Of a stretch of DNA of 34,485 nucleotides, positions 14,644 through 22,318 are shown piece after piece. Origin of the DNA: Firmicutes bacterium UBA3914. Lineage in GTDB: Bacteria > Bacillota > Limnochordia > Darwinibacteriales > Darwinibacteriaceae. The notes below the pieces were generated by a model that saw only the letters and a program-made list of their open reading frames with translations, did not search any database and had not been told where the DNA came from. Position 1 is the stretch's first letter. Each line of letters opens with the position of its first letter. The translations under genes and the position numbers were made by a program. The stretch covers positions 53,276-87,760 of the forward strand of contig DGEY01000059.1 of NCBI GenBank assembly GCA_002391385.1, in the 5' to 3' direction.

Positions 14644-17562
14644 GTGAGCTCTTTGACAGTGCAGCTCTACACCCACAGCGATTATTCCCTGCTGGAATCA
14701 ACGCTCACAGTGGAGGAGCTGGTCAAGCGGGCAGCCGCGCTGGGCTACACCGCCCTGGCCCTGACCGACCACAACACAACCGGCGGGCACTGGGAATTCC
14801 AGCGCTGCTGCGCCCAGGCGGGCATCAAACCCCTGTTTGGCCTGGAGCTGGATGTGACCTATGAACCCGGCGCGAAGCCCCGACAGGTGGTTTTCCTCGC
14901 CTTAGATAACGCCGGCTACCGCAGCCTCTTGCGCCTGGCTTCCCTCCAGCCGCCGGTACCCAGGGAAGATCTGCCCCTCTTCAAGGAAGGCCTGGCCGTG
15001 CTGGAAGGGGGAAGCAGGGGGCAGCTCAGCGCCCTGCTCAGCGCGGGAAGGCTCGCTGAAGCCCAAGCCCTCTACAGCTGGTACGAAGGGGAGTTTGGCC
15101 CCAATTTCTACCTGCGGCAGGAAGCGGGGCGGGACAGCGCCCTTCTTTCCACCTTTCCCCAGGGCCGCTTTGTTCCCTGCCAGGATGTGCGCTACGCCGA
15201 GCCCGCTTCCGTGGAGACGTTGCGGGTTTTGGCCGCGGTTAAGGGCGTTGATGCCTGCATCCCGCCCTATCCACTCCTGCCCTGGGCGGAGCTTCTGGAA
15301 AAGGCCGGCTGCTCCCCGGAGATGGCCGCCGGCGCCCTGGAGCTTGCCCAGCGCTGCTCAGTAGAGCTCCCCCGGGAGCAGAGCTTAAGCGGCGGGACGG
15401 GGGGAGCTGAGCTGGAGAGGCTGGCCTGGGAAGGGGCCCGCCGGCGCTTTCCGGAGCTGACGGACGAGGTGCAGGCACGGCTGGATTACGAGCTTCAGGT
15501 CATCCGCCGACTGGGCTTTGCCCACTATTTTCTCATCGTCGCGGATCTGGTGCGCTTTGCCAAGGAGGCGGGCATACCGGTGGGCCCAGGCCGGGGAAGT
15601 GCCGCGGGTAGCCTCACCGCCTATGTGCTGGGCATTACGGAAGTGAATCCCCTGGCCTGGGGCCTGGTCTTTGAGCGCTTCCTCAATCCCGAGCGCCAGA
15701 GCAAACCCGATATCGATGTGGACTTCTGCTACGAACGGCGGGGGGAAGTGCTGGCTTACGCCGCGCGCCGCTTCGGGGAAGAGTATGTGGCCCAGATCGG
15801 CACCTACGGAACCTTTGGACCCAAGGGCGCGGCCCAGGAGGTGCGGCGCATCTTGGGACGGGATGACCCCCGCATGGCCTCGGAGATCCAGCATTTGAAG
15901 AGGCTGCGCTCCATCCATGCCGCGGGGATGATCATCAGCCAGCGGCCCATCCAGGAGATCAGCGCGGTCTACCGGGACCGCGCCCTGCCCGTGACCCATC
16001 TGGACATGTATGCCCTGGAGGAACTGGGCGCCTTAAAAGTAGATGTGTTGGGCCTGAGGACCTTGACCCTCCTGCGCCGCATGGAAGAGGAAGTGCAAAG
16101 GCGGGATCCCCACTTCACTCTGGAGGGGCTCCCCCTGGAGGATGCCCCGACCTTTGAGCTTCTGGGCTCCGGCCGGAGTTTAGGCATCTTCCAGCTGGAA
16201 AGCGAGCTTTTCCAGGAGCTGCTGCGCAGCCTCCAGCCCCAGACCTTCGGGGATATCGTCGCCCTTTTGGCCCTGGGCCGGCCGGGGCCTTTGAGTATGT
16301 TCCGGGAGTTTGTCCAAAGGCGGGCCGAGCCTGGTAAGGTGAGCTACCTCCATCCAGAACTCAGGGAGATCCTGGGGGAAACCTACGGACTGATCCTCTA
16401 CCAGGAACAGGTGATGGCCATTGCCCACCGCTTGGGGGGGCTCTCCTTGGGCGAGGCGGATCTGCTGCGCCGGGATCTGGCCAAGGGCGATGCCCAGGGG
16501 GCCAGCCTCTGGCAGGAGCGCTTCCTCCAGGGAGCCCAAAGCCGGGGCCTGAGCCGCAAGGCCGCGCAGGAGCTGTTCGGGAGCATCGTCCAGTTCAGCG
16601 GCTACGCCTTCAACAAAGCCCATTCGGTGAGCTACGCCCTGATCGCCTGGCGGGCCGCCTATCTCAAGGCCCACTATCCGGAGGTGTTTTACGCCGTGCT
16701 CCTCAGGGAGGCGGCGGCCAAAACCCAGGGAGCTCTCCTCCTGGAGGCCAAATCCTTGGGTGTGGAGATCCTGCCCCCCAGCGTGCTCCACTCCCAGCCC
16801 AAAACGGCCCTGGAGGGTAGAGCCATCAGGCTCGGCCTTCTGGCGGGGAACAGGCTGCCGCCCCAGGCAGCCCAGGTCATTGTGGAGCGGCGCCGGCGTT
16901 GGTCCAGCCTGAAGGAGTTCAAGGCCGCGGTGCGCCTGGAACCCCAGCTGCTGGAAACCTTGGTGCTCATGGGCGCCCTGGATGAGCTGGGGGAGCGCAG
17001 TAGGCTCTTGGCGGAACTGGGGCTCAGCCCCCGGCCCGCTTTGGAGCTCCTGCAGCAGGAAAAGGAGCTTCTAGGCGCCTATGTGAGCGGGCATCCCTGC
17101 GGCCCCTTTGGGCCCCTGGCTGCCAAACTCCGGGGAGAGCTGGAGGCGGCGGTGGGGGAAGTGGTTGAGGTGAAGCGGCAGGGCCGGAGCTGGCAGGGGG
17201 TTTTGGATACGCCCCAAGGGCTCCTGGCCTTTAGGGGCGAGCCGGATCCGGTGAGCGGCCCCCTCAAGCCCGGCAGCCGGGCGGCCCTATTTGGCAGGCT
17301 CAAAGGGGGCGAGCTCCTCCTGGAGTGGTTTTTGCCCCTGGGCCCCGTTCTGCTCATTACGCCCCAGCCCCACCAGCTGGAAACCATCAAGGGGATCTTG
17401 GGGGAAGAGGGGGGCACCAGGCCCGCCATCCTCCTCGTGGGTCAAGCTTACCACCTGCTGCCCCCCAAGTTTTGGGTGCGCAGCGCCAGCCGGGTCAACG
17501 AGTCCCTGCAAGCGGGGGGAATTGTGTACACCTGGTTTGATCCGTGGAAAGAAAATGCATAG
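14644..17562 (+). CDS. dnaE: DNA polymerase III alpha subunit, DnaE type (compact)
   Basis: 972 residues, shorter than the usual 1050-1160. The N-terminal PHP domain begins LYTHSDYSLLE and continues TALALTDHNTTGGHWEF; the first metal-site His is Tyr, so PHP activity is doubtful. The palm has GPGRGSAAGSLTAYVLG and PDIDVDF with Asp356 and Asp358; the third catalytic Asp is 467 in KVDVLGLRT. The SIHAAGMIIS, GYAFNKAHSVSYALI and LLGAYVSGHP motifs are present, followed by a short C-terminal region with a degenerate OB fold. Only about 17 residues separate RRILG from SIHAAG, where relatives have several tens, so part of the fingers is trimmed. The start is GTG 14644; TTG 14653 is an alternative. dnaE before pfkA-pyk is conserved in Bacillota. 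Confidence 0.93.
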   Translation: MSSLTVQLYTHSDYSLLESTLTVEELVKRAAALGYTALALTDHNTTGGHWEFQRCCAQAGIKPLFGLELDVTYEPGAKPRQVVFLALDNAGYRSLLRLASLQPPVPREDLPLFKEGLAVLEGGSRGQLSALLSAGRLAEAQALYSWYEGEFGPNFYLRQEAGRDSALLSTFPQGRFVPCQDVRYAEPASVETLRVLAAVKGVDACIPPYPLLPWAELLEKAGCSPEMAAGALELAQRCSVELPREQSLSGGTGGAELERLAWEGARRRFPELTDEVQARLDYELQVIRRLGFAHYFLIVADLVRFAKEAGIPVGPGRGSAAGSLTAYVLGITEVNPLAWGLVFERFLNPERQSKPDIDVDFCYERRGEVLAYAARRFGEEYVAQIGTYGTFGPKGAAQEVRRILGRDDPRMASEIQHLKRLRSIHAAGMIISQRPIQEISAVYRDRALPVTHLDMYALEELGALKVDVLGLRTLTLLRRMEEEVQRRDPHFTLEGLPLEDAPTFELLGSGRSLGIFQLESELFQELLRSLQPQTFGDIVALLALGRPGPLSMFREFVQRRAEPGKVSYLHPELREILGETYGLILYQEQVMAIAHRLGGLSLGEADLLRRDLAKGDAQGASLWQERFLQGAQSRGLSRKAAQELFGSIVQFSGYAFNKAHSVSYALIAWRAAYLKAHYPEVFYAVLLREAAAKTQGALLLEAKSLGVEILPPSVLHSQPKTALEGRAIRLGLLAGNRLPPQAAQVIVERRRRWSSLKEFKAAVRLEPQLLETLVLMGALDELGERSRLLAELGLSPRPALELLQQEKELLGAYVSGHPCGPFGPLAAKLRGELEAAVGEVVEVKRQGRSWQGVLDTPQGLLAFRGEPDPVSGPLKPGSRAALFGRLKGGELLLEWFLPLGPVLLITPQPHQLETIKGILGEEGGTRPAILLVGQAYHLLPPKFWVRSASRVNESLQAGGIVYTWFDPWKENA

Positions 17563-17582
17563 CGGCAGGGGAATGCCTGCCG
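17563..17582 (+). other. Hairpin in the mtrB leader
   Basis: CGGCAGG (17563-17569) pairs perfectly with CCTGCCG (17576-17582) around a 6-base loop, directly after the dnaE stop and 37 bases before the mtrB start. It has no T run. It may protect mtrB mRNA or modulate its translation. Confidence 0.5.
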
Positions 17583-17619
17583 GATGCGAAAGATTGCAGC
17601 GTGTGGGGAGGTGCTGAAT

Positions 17620-17835
17620 GTGAGCGCAGCAGATGCTTATATCATGATCCAGGCCCTGGAGGACGGGGTGACCGTGATCGGTTTGACCAGGGGAGCGAGC
17701 ACCAAGTTTCACCATACGGAGAAGTTGGACAAAGGCGAGATTCTCCTAGCCCAGTTTACAGAACACACTTCTGCGATTAAAATAAGGGGGAAAGCAAGGG
17801 TGTTCACAAACCTGGGTGTCGCGGAGTCAGAGTGA
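17620..17835 (+). CDS. mtrB: Trp RNA-binding attenuation protein TRAP
   Basis: About 71 residues. TRAP forms an 11-subunit ring that binds tryptophan and then wraps RNA carrying (G/U)AG repeats, repressing trp genes. The sequence tracks Bacillus TRAP closely: ALEDGVTVIGLTRG, TKFHHTEKLDKGE and AQFTEHTSAIKIRGKA. Residues matching the RNA-binding Lys37, Lys56 and Arg58 of Bacillus TRAP are Lys35, Lys54 and Arg56. The Thr/Ser residues of the tryptophan pocket in GLTRG and TEHTS are kept. GTG 17620 is chosen because GGGGAGG lies 8 bases upstream; the ATG at 17584 would place that site inside the gene. In Bacillus mtrB follows folE; here it lies between dnaE and a DUF2007 gene, with no trp genes in view. 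Confidence 0.94.
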   Translation: MSAADAYIMIQALEDGVTVIGLTRGASTKFHHTEKLDKGEILLAQFTEHTSAIKIRGKARVFTNLGVAESE

Positions 17836-17855
17836 GTAAAGGAGGACCGTTGACC

Positions 17856-18053
17856 ATGTGGAAAGTGGTGTACATCGCCCCCAATCGACCCATCGCCGAG
17901 ATGCTGCAGGGGCTGCTGCGGGACAGCGGAATCCTCACCATGCTGCGTCCCATCGGTGCACCGCATCTGGGGGATTCCGCCAGTGTAGAAATATTGGTAC
18001 CAGAATCGGAAGCAGAAGAAGCCAGTGAGATCATCGCCGCTTCCTTCGGCTGA
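17856..18053 (+). CDS. DUF2007-type putative signal-transducing protein
   Basis: About 65 residues. The pattern WKVVYIAPNRPIAEMLQGLL, GAPHLGDSASVEILVP and the closing EAEEASEII resembles the small ferredoxin-like DUF2007 family, sometimes fused to other domains but of unknown function. The start is either ATG 17856 (GGAGG 10 bases upstream) or TTG 17850 (4 bases). The mtrB stop is 20 bases before it, and the intervening bases carry several GAG triplets. There is no membrane segment. It is likely co-transcribed with mtrB and pfkA. Confidence 0.65.
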   Translation: MWKVVYIAPNRPIAEMLQGLLRDSGILTMLRPIGAPHLGDSASVEILVPESEAEEASEIIAASFG

Positions 18054-18104
18054 GGCGAAATTCAGGCGCTTCCTCCTTTGGAAATTCAGCTGTGAGAGGG
18101 ATGT

Positions 18105-19103
18105 ATGTTGGCTAAACGAGTAGGAATTCTAACCAGCGGCGGCGATGCCCCGGGCATGAATGCTGCCATCAGAACCGCGGTGCGCAGTGCACTGCATTTT
18201 AACCTGGAACCGTGGGGCATCTACCGCGGCTATCACGGTTTGATCAACGGAGAGCTTGAGCCCATGGACAGCCGGGCTGTCTCCGGCATTATTCAGCGGG
18301 GGGGCACCATTTTAAAAAGCGCCCGCTCTGAACACTTCAAAACGCCTGAAGGGCGCGCCCAGGCCGTGGACATGCTGCGCAGGCACGAGATCGATTCCCT
18401 TTTGGTGATCGGCGGCGATGGTTCCCTGCGGGGGGCCTTGAGCCTGCAGCAGGAGGGTATCACCGTGGTTGGCATTCCCGCCACCATCGATAACGATATT
18501 CCCTGCACCGACTATTCCATCGGTTTCGATACAGCCGTGAACACCGTGATGGATGCGGTGAACAAGATCCGGGATACGGCCAGCAGCCATGACCGGGTGT
18601 ACCTGGTGGAAGTGATGGGGCGCCATTCGGGCCATATTGCCCTCTACTCGGGGCTGGCCTGCGGCGCCGATGTGATCCTGATCCCTGAGGTTCCCTACGA
18701 TCTGGATCAGGTGTGCCAGCAGATCCAAAAGGCCGCGCAGGCGGGCAAGACCTACAACATCATCGTGGTGGCGGAAGGTGTCCGCCGGATCGGCGGCGGC
18801 AATGGCACCACCAGCCCCGCCATGCAGATCGGCCGGTATATCGAAGAAAAGGCGGGCATTGAGACCCGCATCACCATCCTCGGCCATATCCAGCGGGGAG
18901 GGGTCCCCACGGTGCGGGATCGCCTGCTCGCCAGCCGCCTGGCTTACCATGCCATCGAGCTCATTTTCCGGGGCGTGGGCGGCAAGATGGTGGGCGAGGT
19001 GGATCAGGTGGTCAAAGCTTTTGACCTGGACTATGCCCTGGCCCAGGAGAAGCAGCTTAACCCAGACTACCGCCGTTTGGCGGCTGTGCTGGCGTCGCTC
19101 TAG
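18105..19103 (+). CDS. pfkA: ATP-dependent 6-phosphofructokinase
   Basis: 332 residues. It phosphorylates fructose 6-phosphate to the 1,6-bisphosphate in glycolysis. The N-terminal phosphate loop is ILTSGGDAPGMNAAIR. The motif VIGGDGSLRGA with Gly before Ser marks the ATP-dependent type, where PPi-dependent enzymes have GGDDT. The catalytic segment PATIDNDI and the substrate segment EVMGRHSGHIAL are intact. The length is slightly above the 319-320 of the Bacillus enzyme. GAGAGGG precedes the ATG. It is followed 18 bases later by pyk, the usual glycolytic pair. Confidence 0.96.
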   Translation: MLAKRVGILTSGGDAPGMNAAIRTAVRSALHFNLEPWGIYRGYHGLINGELEPMDSRAVSGIIQRGGTILKSARSEHFKTPEGRAQAVDMLRRHEIDSLLVIGGDGSLRGALSLQQEGITVVGIPATIDNDIPCTDYSIGFDTAVNTVMDAVNKIRDTASSHDRVYLVEVMGRHSGHIALYSGLACGADVILIPEVPYDLDQVCQQIQKAAQAGKTYNIIVVAEGVRRIGGGNGTTSPAMQIGRYIEEKAGIETRITILGHIQRGGVPTVRDRLLASRLAYHAIELIFRGVGGKMVGEVDQVVKAFDLDYALAQEKQLNPDYRRLAAVLASL

Positions 19104-19121
19104 GGGAAAAGGAGGTTGACC

Positions 19122-20537
19122 ATGCGCAAAACGAAGATCGTCTGTACCATCGGGCCCGCCAGCGAAAGTCCGGAGATGATCCGGGCCCTCTTGAGGGCCG
19201 GCATGGATGTGGCCAGGCTCAATTTCTCCCACGGTACCCTGGACGAGCACCTGCGGCGCATCCACAATCTGCGGGAGGCCGCTAAGGAACTGGGCGTGAA
19301 CTTGGCCCTGCTGCTGGACATCCAAGGGCCCAAGATCCGCTTGGGGCACCTGAAGGAAGGGCCCGTTGAACTCATTTCCGGAGAAGAGTACATATTGACC
19401 GTTGAGCCCTGTGAGGGCGATGAGCAACGGGTCCATGTGGATTACCCCCACCTGAACAGGGACCTGCGGCCCGGTGCAGTGATTTACATAGACGATGGGC
19501 TTTTAGAGCTGAAGGTGAAGGAGATTAAAGGACCCGATGTGATCTGCCAGGTGATCATCGGCGGGCAGCTCAGCTCCCGCAAGGGAGTGTCCCTGCCCGG
19601 TGTGGATGTGGATCTGCCGCCCCTGACCAAAGAAGATGTGGAGCACATCCGCTTCGGGGTGCGCCACGGGGTGGACTTCATCGCTGCCTCCTTTGTGCGC
19701 CGGGCAGAGCATGTGGAGGCGGTGCGCCGGGTGATCCGGGAGGCCGGCGGCACCCAGCAAATTGTCTCCAAAATCGAAAGCAATGAAGGTCTGCGCCATA
19801 TCGACGAGATCATCGGCGCATCCGATGGCATTATGGTGGCCCGGGGCGATCTGGGGGTGGAAATCCCGGTGGAGGAGGTTCCCCTGGTTCAGAAGATGCT
19901 GATCCGCAAATGCAATCTGGCGGGGGTGCCGGTGATTACAGCCACCCAGATGCTGGATTCCATGGTCCGCAACCCCACCCCCACCAGGGCGGAAGTGACG
20001 GATGTGGCCAATGCCATCTTGGAAGGCACCGATGCGGTGATGCTCTCCGGCGAAACGGCGGTGGGCAAGTATCCCGCCAGGGCGGTGCAGATCATGGACA
20101 AGATCGCCCGTCGGGTGGAGGAAGTGATGGACTACGGAGCTATCCTGCGGGAGAAGGCGGGGGAAGGACGCACCTCCATTGTTCAAGCGGTGTCCTTAGC
20201 CGCCTGCCAGGTGAGCCATGATCTGGGCGTGCAGGTGATGATCTGCTCCACCTTCTCGGGAGCCACGGCACGTTTTCTCTCTCAGAAACGGCCCAAGGCG
20301 GTCATCTTCGCCACATCCCCTAACGAGCATGTGGTCAGGCAGCTGGCCCTGACCTGGGGAGTGTGTGCGGCGCACCTGAAACGGCCCCCGGAAGTTGAGG
20401 CTCTGGTGCAGCAGTCCATCGCGGAGGCGCAGCGCCGCGGTTTGGTCTCCTCGGGGGATATCGTCACGGTGATCACCGGGTTGGCCGGGGGCACCGCCGG
20501 CAGCACCAACATGCTGCGGGTTTTGAAGGTGGACTAA
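19122..20537 (+). CDS. pyk: Pyruvate kinase
   Basis: About 471 residues. It converts PEP and ADP to pyruvate and ATP. The conserved segments are KIVCTIGPAS, MDVARLNFSHG, the active-site MVARGDLGVEIP and TATQMLDSMVRNPTPTRAE, which includes the substrate loop. The C-terminal allosteric domain ends GSTNMLRVLKV. It lacks the extra C-terminal PEP-utiliser-like domain of the Bacillus enzyme (about 585 residues). ATG 19122 has GGAGG 6 bases upstream; an in-frame TTG at 19116 is less likely. Confidence 0.97.
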   Translation: MRKTKIVCTIGPASESPEMIRALLRAGMDVARLNFSHGTLDEHLRRIHNLREAAKELGVNLALLLDIQGPKIRLGHLKEGPVELISGEEYILTVEPCEGDEQRVHVDYPHLNRDLRPGAVIYIDDGLLELKVKEIKGPDVICQVIIGGQLSSRKGVSLPGVDVDLPPLTKEDVEHIRFGVRHGVDFIAASFVRRAEHVEAVRRVIREAGGTQQIVSKIESNEGLRHIDEIIGASDGIMVARGDLGVEIPVEEVPLVQKMLIRKCNLAGVPVITATQMLDSMVRNPTPTRAEVTDVANAILEGTDAVMLSGETAVGKYPARAVQIMDKIARRVEEVMDYGAILREKAGEGRTSIVQAVSLAACQVSHDLGVQVMICSTFSGATARFLSQKRPKAVIFATSPNEHVVRQLALTWGVCAAHLKRPPEVEALVQQSIAEAQRRGLVSSGDIVTVITGLAGGTAGSTNMLRVLKVD

Positions 20538-20568
20538 GCACTTCATAAGAGAGATGGTAGGTGGACCT

Positions 20569-21591
20569 TTGAAAGCGGGAAAACTGTCAGGTGAGTTGTT
20601 GGAGCGCATGGTCCTCTCCGCCATCCGCTTTCAGCGGGATGATGTGCTGGTCCATGCAGGTTTAGGGGAGGACTGTGCAGTAATTGATTTCGGCGAAGAA
20701 GTGTGCCTGATCACCAGCGACCCCATCACCGGGGCGGTGCAGGGTTTAGGGGAACTCGCGGTGCACGTGGCCTGTAACGACTTGGCGGCCAACGGCGGCA
20801 CCCCCGTGGGTGTCCAAGTTGTGCTGCTTGTGCCCGAGGGCACCAAGGCAGAGTATATCCGCCAGGTTATGGAGGATATCCACGCCACCGCGGCCAAACT
20901 TGAGGTGGAAGTGATCGGCGGCCACACGGAGGTAACCAGCCGGGTGCGGGACTGTGTGGTGTCCATCACCGCCATCGGTAGAGCCCCTAAGGGCAGGTAT
21001 GTCACCTCCCACGGGGCCAAGCCCGGCGATGATCTGGTGCTCACCAAGGGTGTGGGCATTGAAGCCACCGCCATTTTGGCCAGGGATTTCGGGCATCTCC
21101 TGCCCTTTGAGGTTGCTCCGGAAGAGATCGCAGCCTTTACCGGGCAGCTGTCTGTGGTGCCCGAGGGGCTTTTGGCTGCGGACTGCGGCGTCCATGCCAT
21201 GCACGATGTGACGGAAGGCGGGCTTTTAGGCGCGGCCCGGGAGATCTGCCTGGCCGCGGGGGTGGGGGCGGAGATCTGGGAAGAGCAGGTCTTTGTCCCG
21301 GAATTGACCCGGCGCATCTGCCGGCATCTGGGGCTGGATCCTTTGGCGCTGCTTTCTTCAGGCGCTATGCTCATGGCGGCGCCTAAGGGAGCGGAGCTGG
21401 TAGAGCGCCTCGCGGAGGCCGGCATTGCGGCCTTTTTGGTGGGGAAGATTACCGCGGGCAGCCATCCCGTGCTGATCCGCACAGGCGGAGAACAGGTGCC
21501 CATTAAGGCCCATGTGGAAGATGAGTTGTGGAGGTTTTTTGCCAGGCGGGAAGAGGGGAATGGTGATGGAAGGTTTGGTCATGAAGGCTAA
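20569..21591 (+). CDS. AIR synthase-related protein (HypE/PurM-like fold)
   Basis: About 340 residues. It has the two-domain ATP-binding fold shared by PurM, SelD, ThiL and HypE. The N-terminal part includes GLGEDCAVIDFGEEVCLITS and HVACNDLAANGGTP; the C-terminal half has KPGDDLVLTKGVGIEA and HDVTEGGLLGA. Unlike HypE it lacks the C-terminal cysteine that becomes thiocarboxamide, so it is not a hydrogenase maturation protein of the classic kind. The reaction is unknown; the family activates carbonyl or carboxylate groups with ATP. TTG 20569 with AGGTGG upstream gives the expected MKAGKLSGELLE start. Its end overlaps the F420-ligase-like gene by 26 bases, implying coupling. Confidence 0.82.
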   Translation: MKAGKLSGELLERMVLSAIRFQRDDVLVHAGLGEDCAVIDFGEEVCLITSDPITGAVQGLGELAVHVACNDLAANGGTPVGVQVVLLVPEGTKAEYIRQVMEDIHATAAKLEVEVIGGHTEVTSRVRDCVVSITAIGRAPKGRYVTSHGAKPGDDLVLTKGVGIEATAILARDFGHLLPFEVAPEEIAAFTGQLSVVPEGLLAADCGVHAMHDVTEGGLLGAAREICLAAGVGAEIWEEQVFVPELTRRICRHLGLDPLALLSSGAMLMAAPKGAELVERLAEAGIAAFLVGKITAGSHPVLIRTGGEQVPIKAHVEDELWRFFARREEGNGDGRFGHEG

Positions 21592-22297
21592 TCCGGGTAA
21601 GCGCCTGGAGATGAGGATCGGGGAGAACATCTACATGCGCATACCCGTCCGCACCAAGGTGGTCTCGGCCACCGACGAGATCGCGGAGGTGGCCAAGGAG
21701 TACATAGGGGGCTTGCTGCAGCCCGCCGATGTGGTGGTGGTGAGCGAGAAGGCGGTGGCCATCACCCAGGGACGCTTCTACCATGTGGATGAAATCAAGC
21801 CCTCCTGGCTGGCGCGCCTTTTGAGTAAATTCGTGTACAACTCGCCCCACGGGGCCAATCTGCGCTGCCCCAAGGCCATGGAGCTCACCATCAGGGAAGT
21901 GGGCTGGCTGCGGGTCTTGGTGGCTGCCCTCATCGGGGGACTGGGTAAGCTCTTTGGCATCCGTGGCCTCTTTTACCGGATCTGCGGCACGAAAGCCCGC
22001 TCGGTAGATGGCGCCTGGGAGGGGACGATCCCGCCTTACCAGCGCTGCATCGTGCTGGCTCCGGAAAACCCGGAGAAGGTGGCGGAGCAGCTGAAGGAGG
22101 CCCTCGGCTGCGAAGCAGCGGTGATCGATGCCAACGATCTGGGGGTGAACATCCTGGGGGCCTCCAGCGGAGTGGATCAGGCCCTGCTGCTGGAGCTGCT
22201 CAGGGATAATCCCCTGGGGCAGTCCACGGAGCAGACGCCCTTTGGGATTATCCGCCGGGTGCCGGAAGAAGAGCTGGAAGGCTTTTCGGCAAGCTGA
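21566..22297 (+). CDS. Coenzyme F420-0:L-glutamate ligase-like protein
   Basis: About 243 residues. It resembles the CofE/FbiB ligase domain: IPVRTKVVSATDEIAEVAKEY, ADVVVVSEKAVAITQGR, a central region with CGTKARSVDGAW, and AAVIDANDLGVNILGASSGVD near the end. True CofE adds glutamate to F420-0 using GTP. Bacillota generally lack F420 and no cofG/H/C/D genes lie here, so the substrate is probably different. A hydrophobic stretch (RVLVAALIGGLGKLFGI) may be membrane-associated. ATG 21566 has GAGGGG 7 bases upstream. It is coupled to the AIR-synthase-like gene and followed 21 bases later by namZ. Confidence 0.78.
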   Translation: MEGLVMKANPGKRLEMRIGENIYMRIPVRTKVVSATDEIAEVAKEYIGGLLQPADVVVVSEKAVAITQGRFYHVDEIKPSWLARLLSKFVYNSPHGANLRCPKAMELTIREVGWLRVLVAALIGGLGKLFGIRGLFYRICGTKARSVDGAWEGTIPPYQRCIVLAPENPEKVAEQLKEALGCEAAVIDANDLGVNILGASSGVDQALLLELLRDNPLGQSTEQTPFGIIRRVPEEELEGFSAS

Positions 22298-22318
22298 GGC
22301 GGCGGGGGACGAGGGGCA

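Noticed and set aside
15385..15999. Long minus-strand open frames inside dnaE, pfkA, pyk and nagZ
   Set aside because: They mirror strong coding sequence on the other strand, have no ribosome-binding sites and show low-complexity Arg/Pro/Gly composition typical of shadow frames in GC-rich genes.
20569..21591. Calling the AIR-synthase-like protein HypE (hydrogenase maturation)
   Set aside because: The C-terminal cysteine needed for the HypE reaction is missing, and no other hyp gene is in the window.
21566..22297. A coenzyme F420 biosynthesis pathway
   Set aside because: Only one ligase-like gene is present; none of the deazaflavin or phosphotransfer genes are seen.
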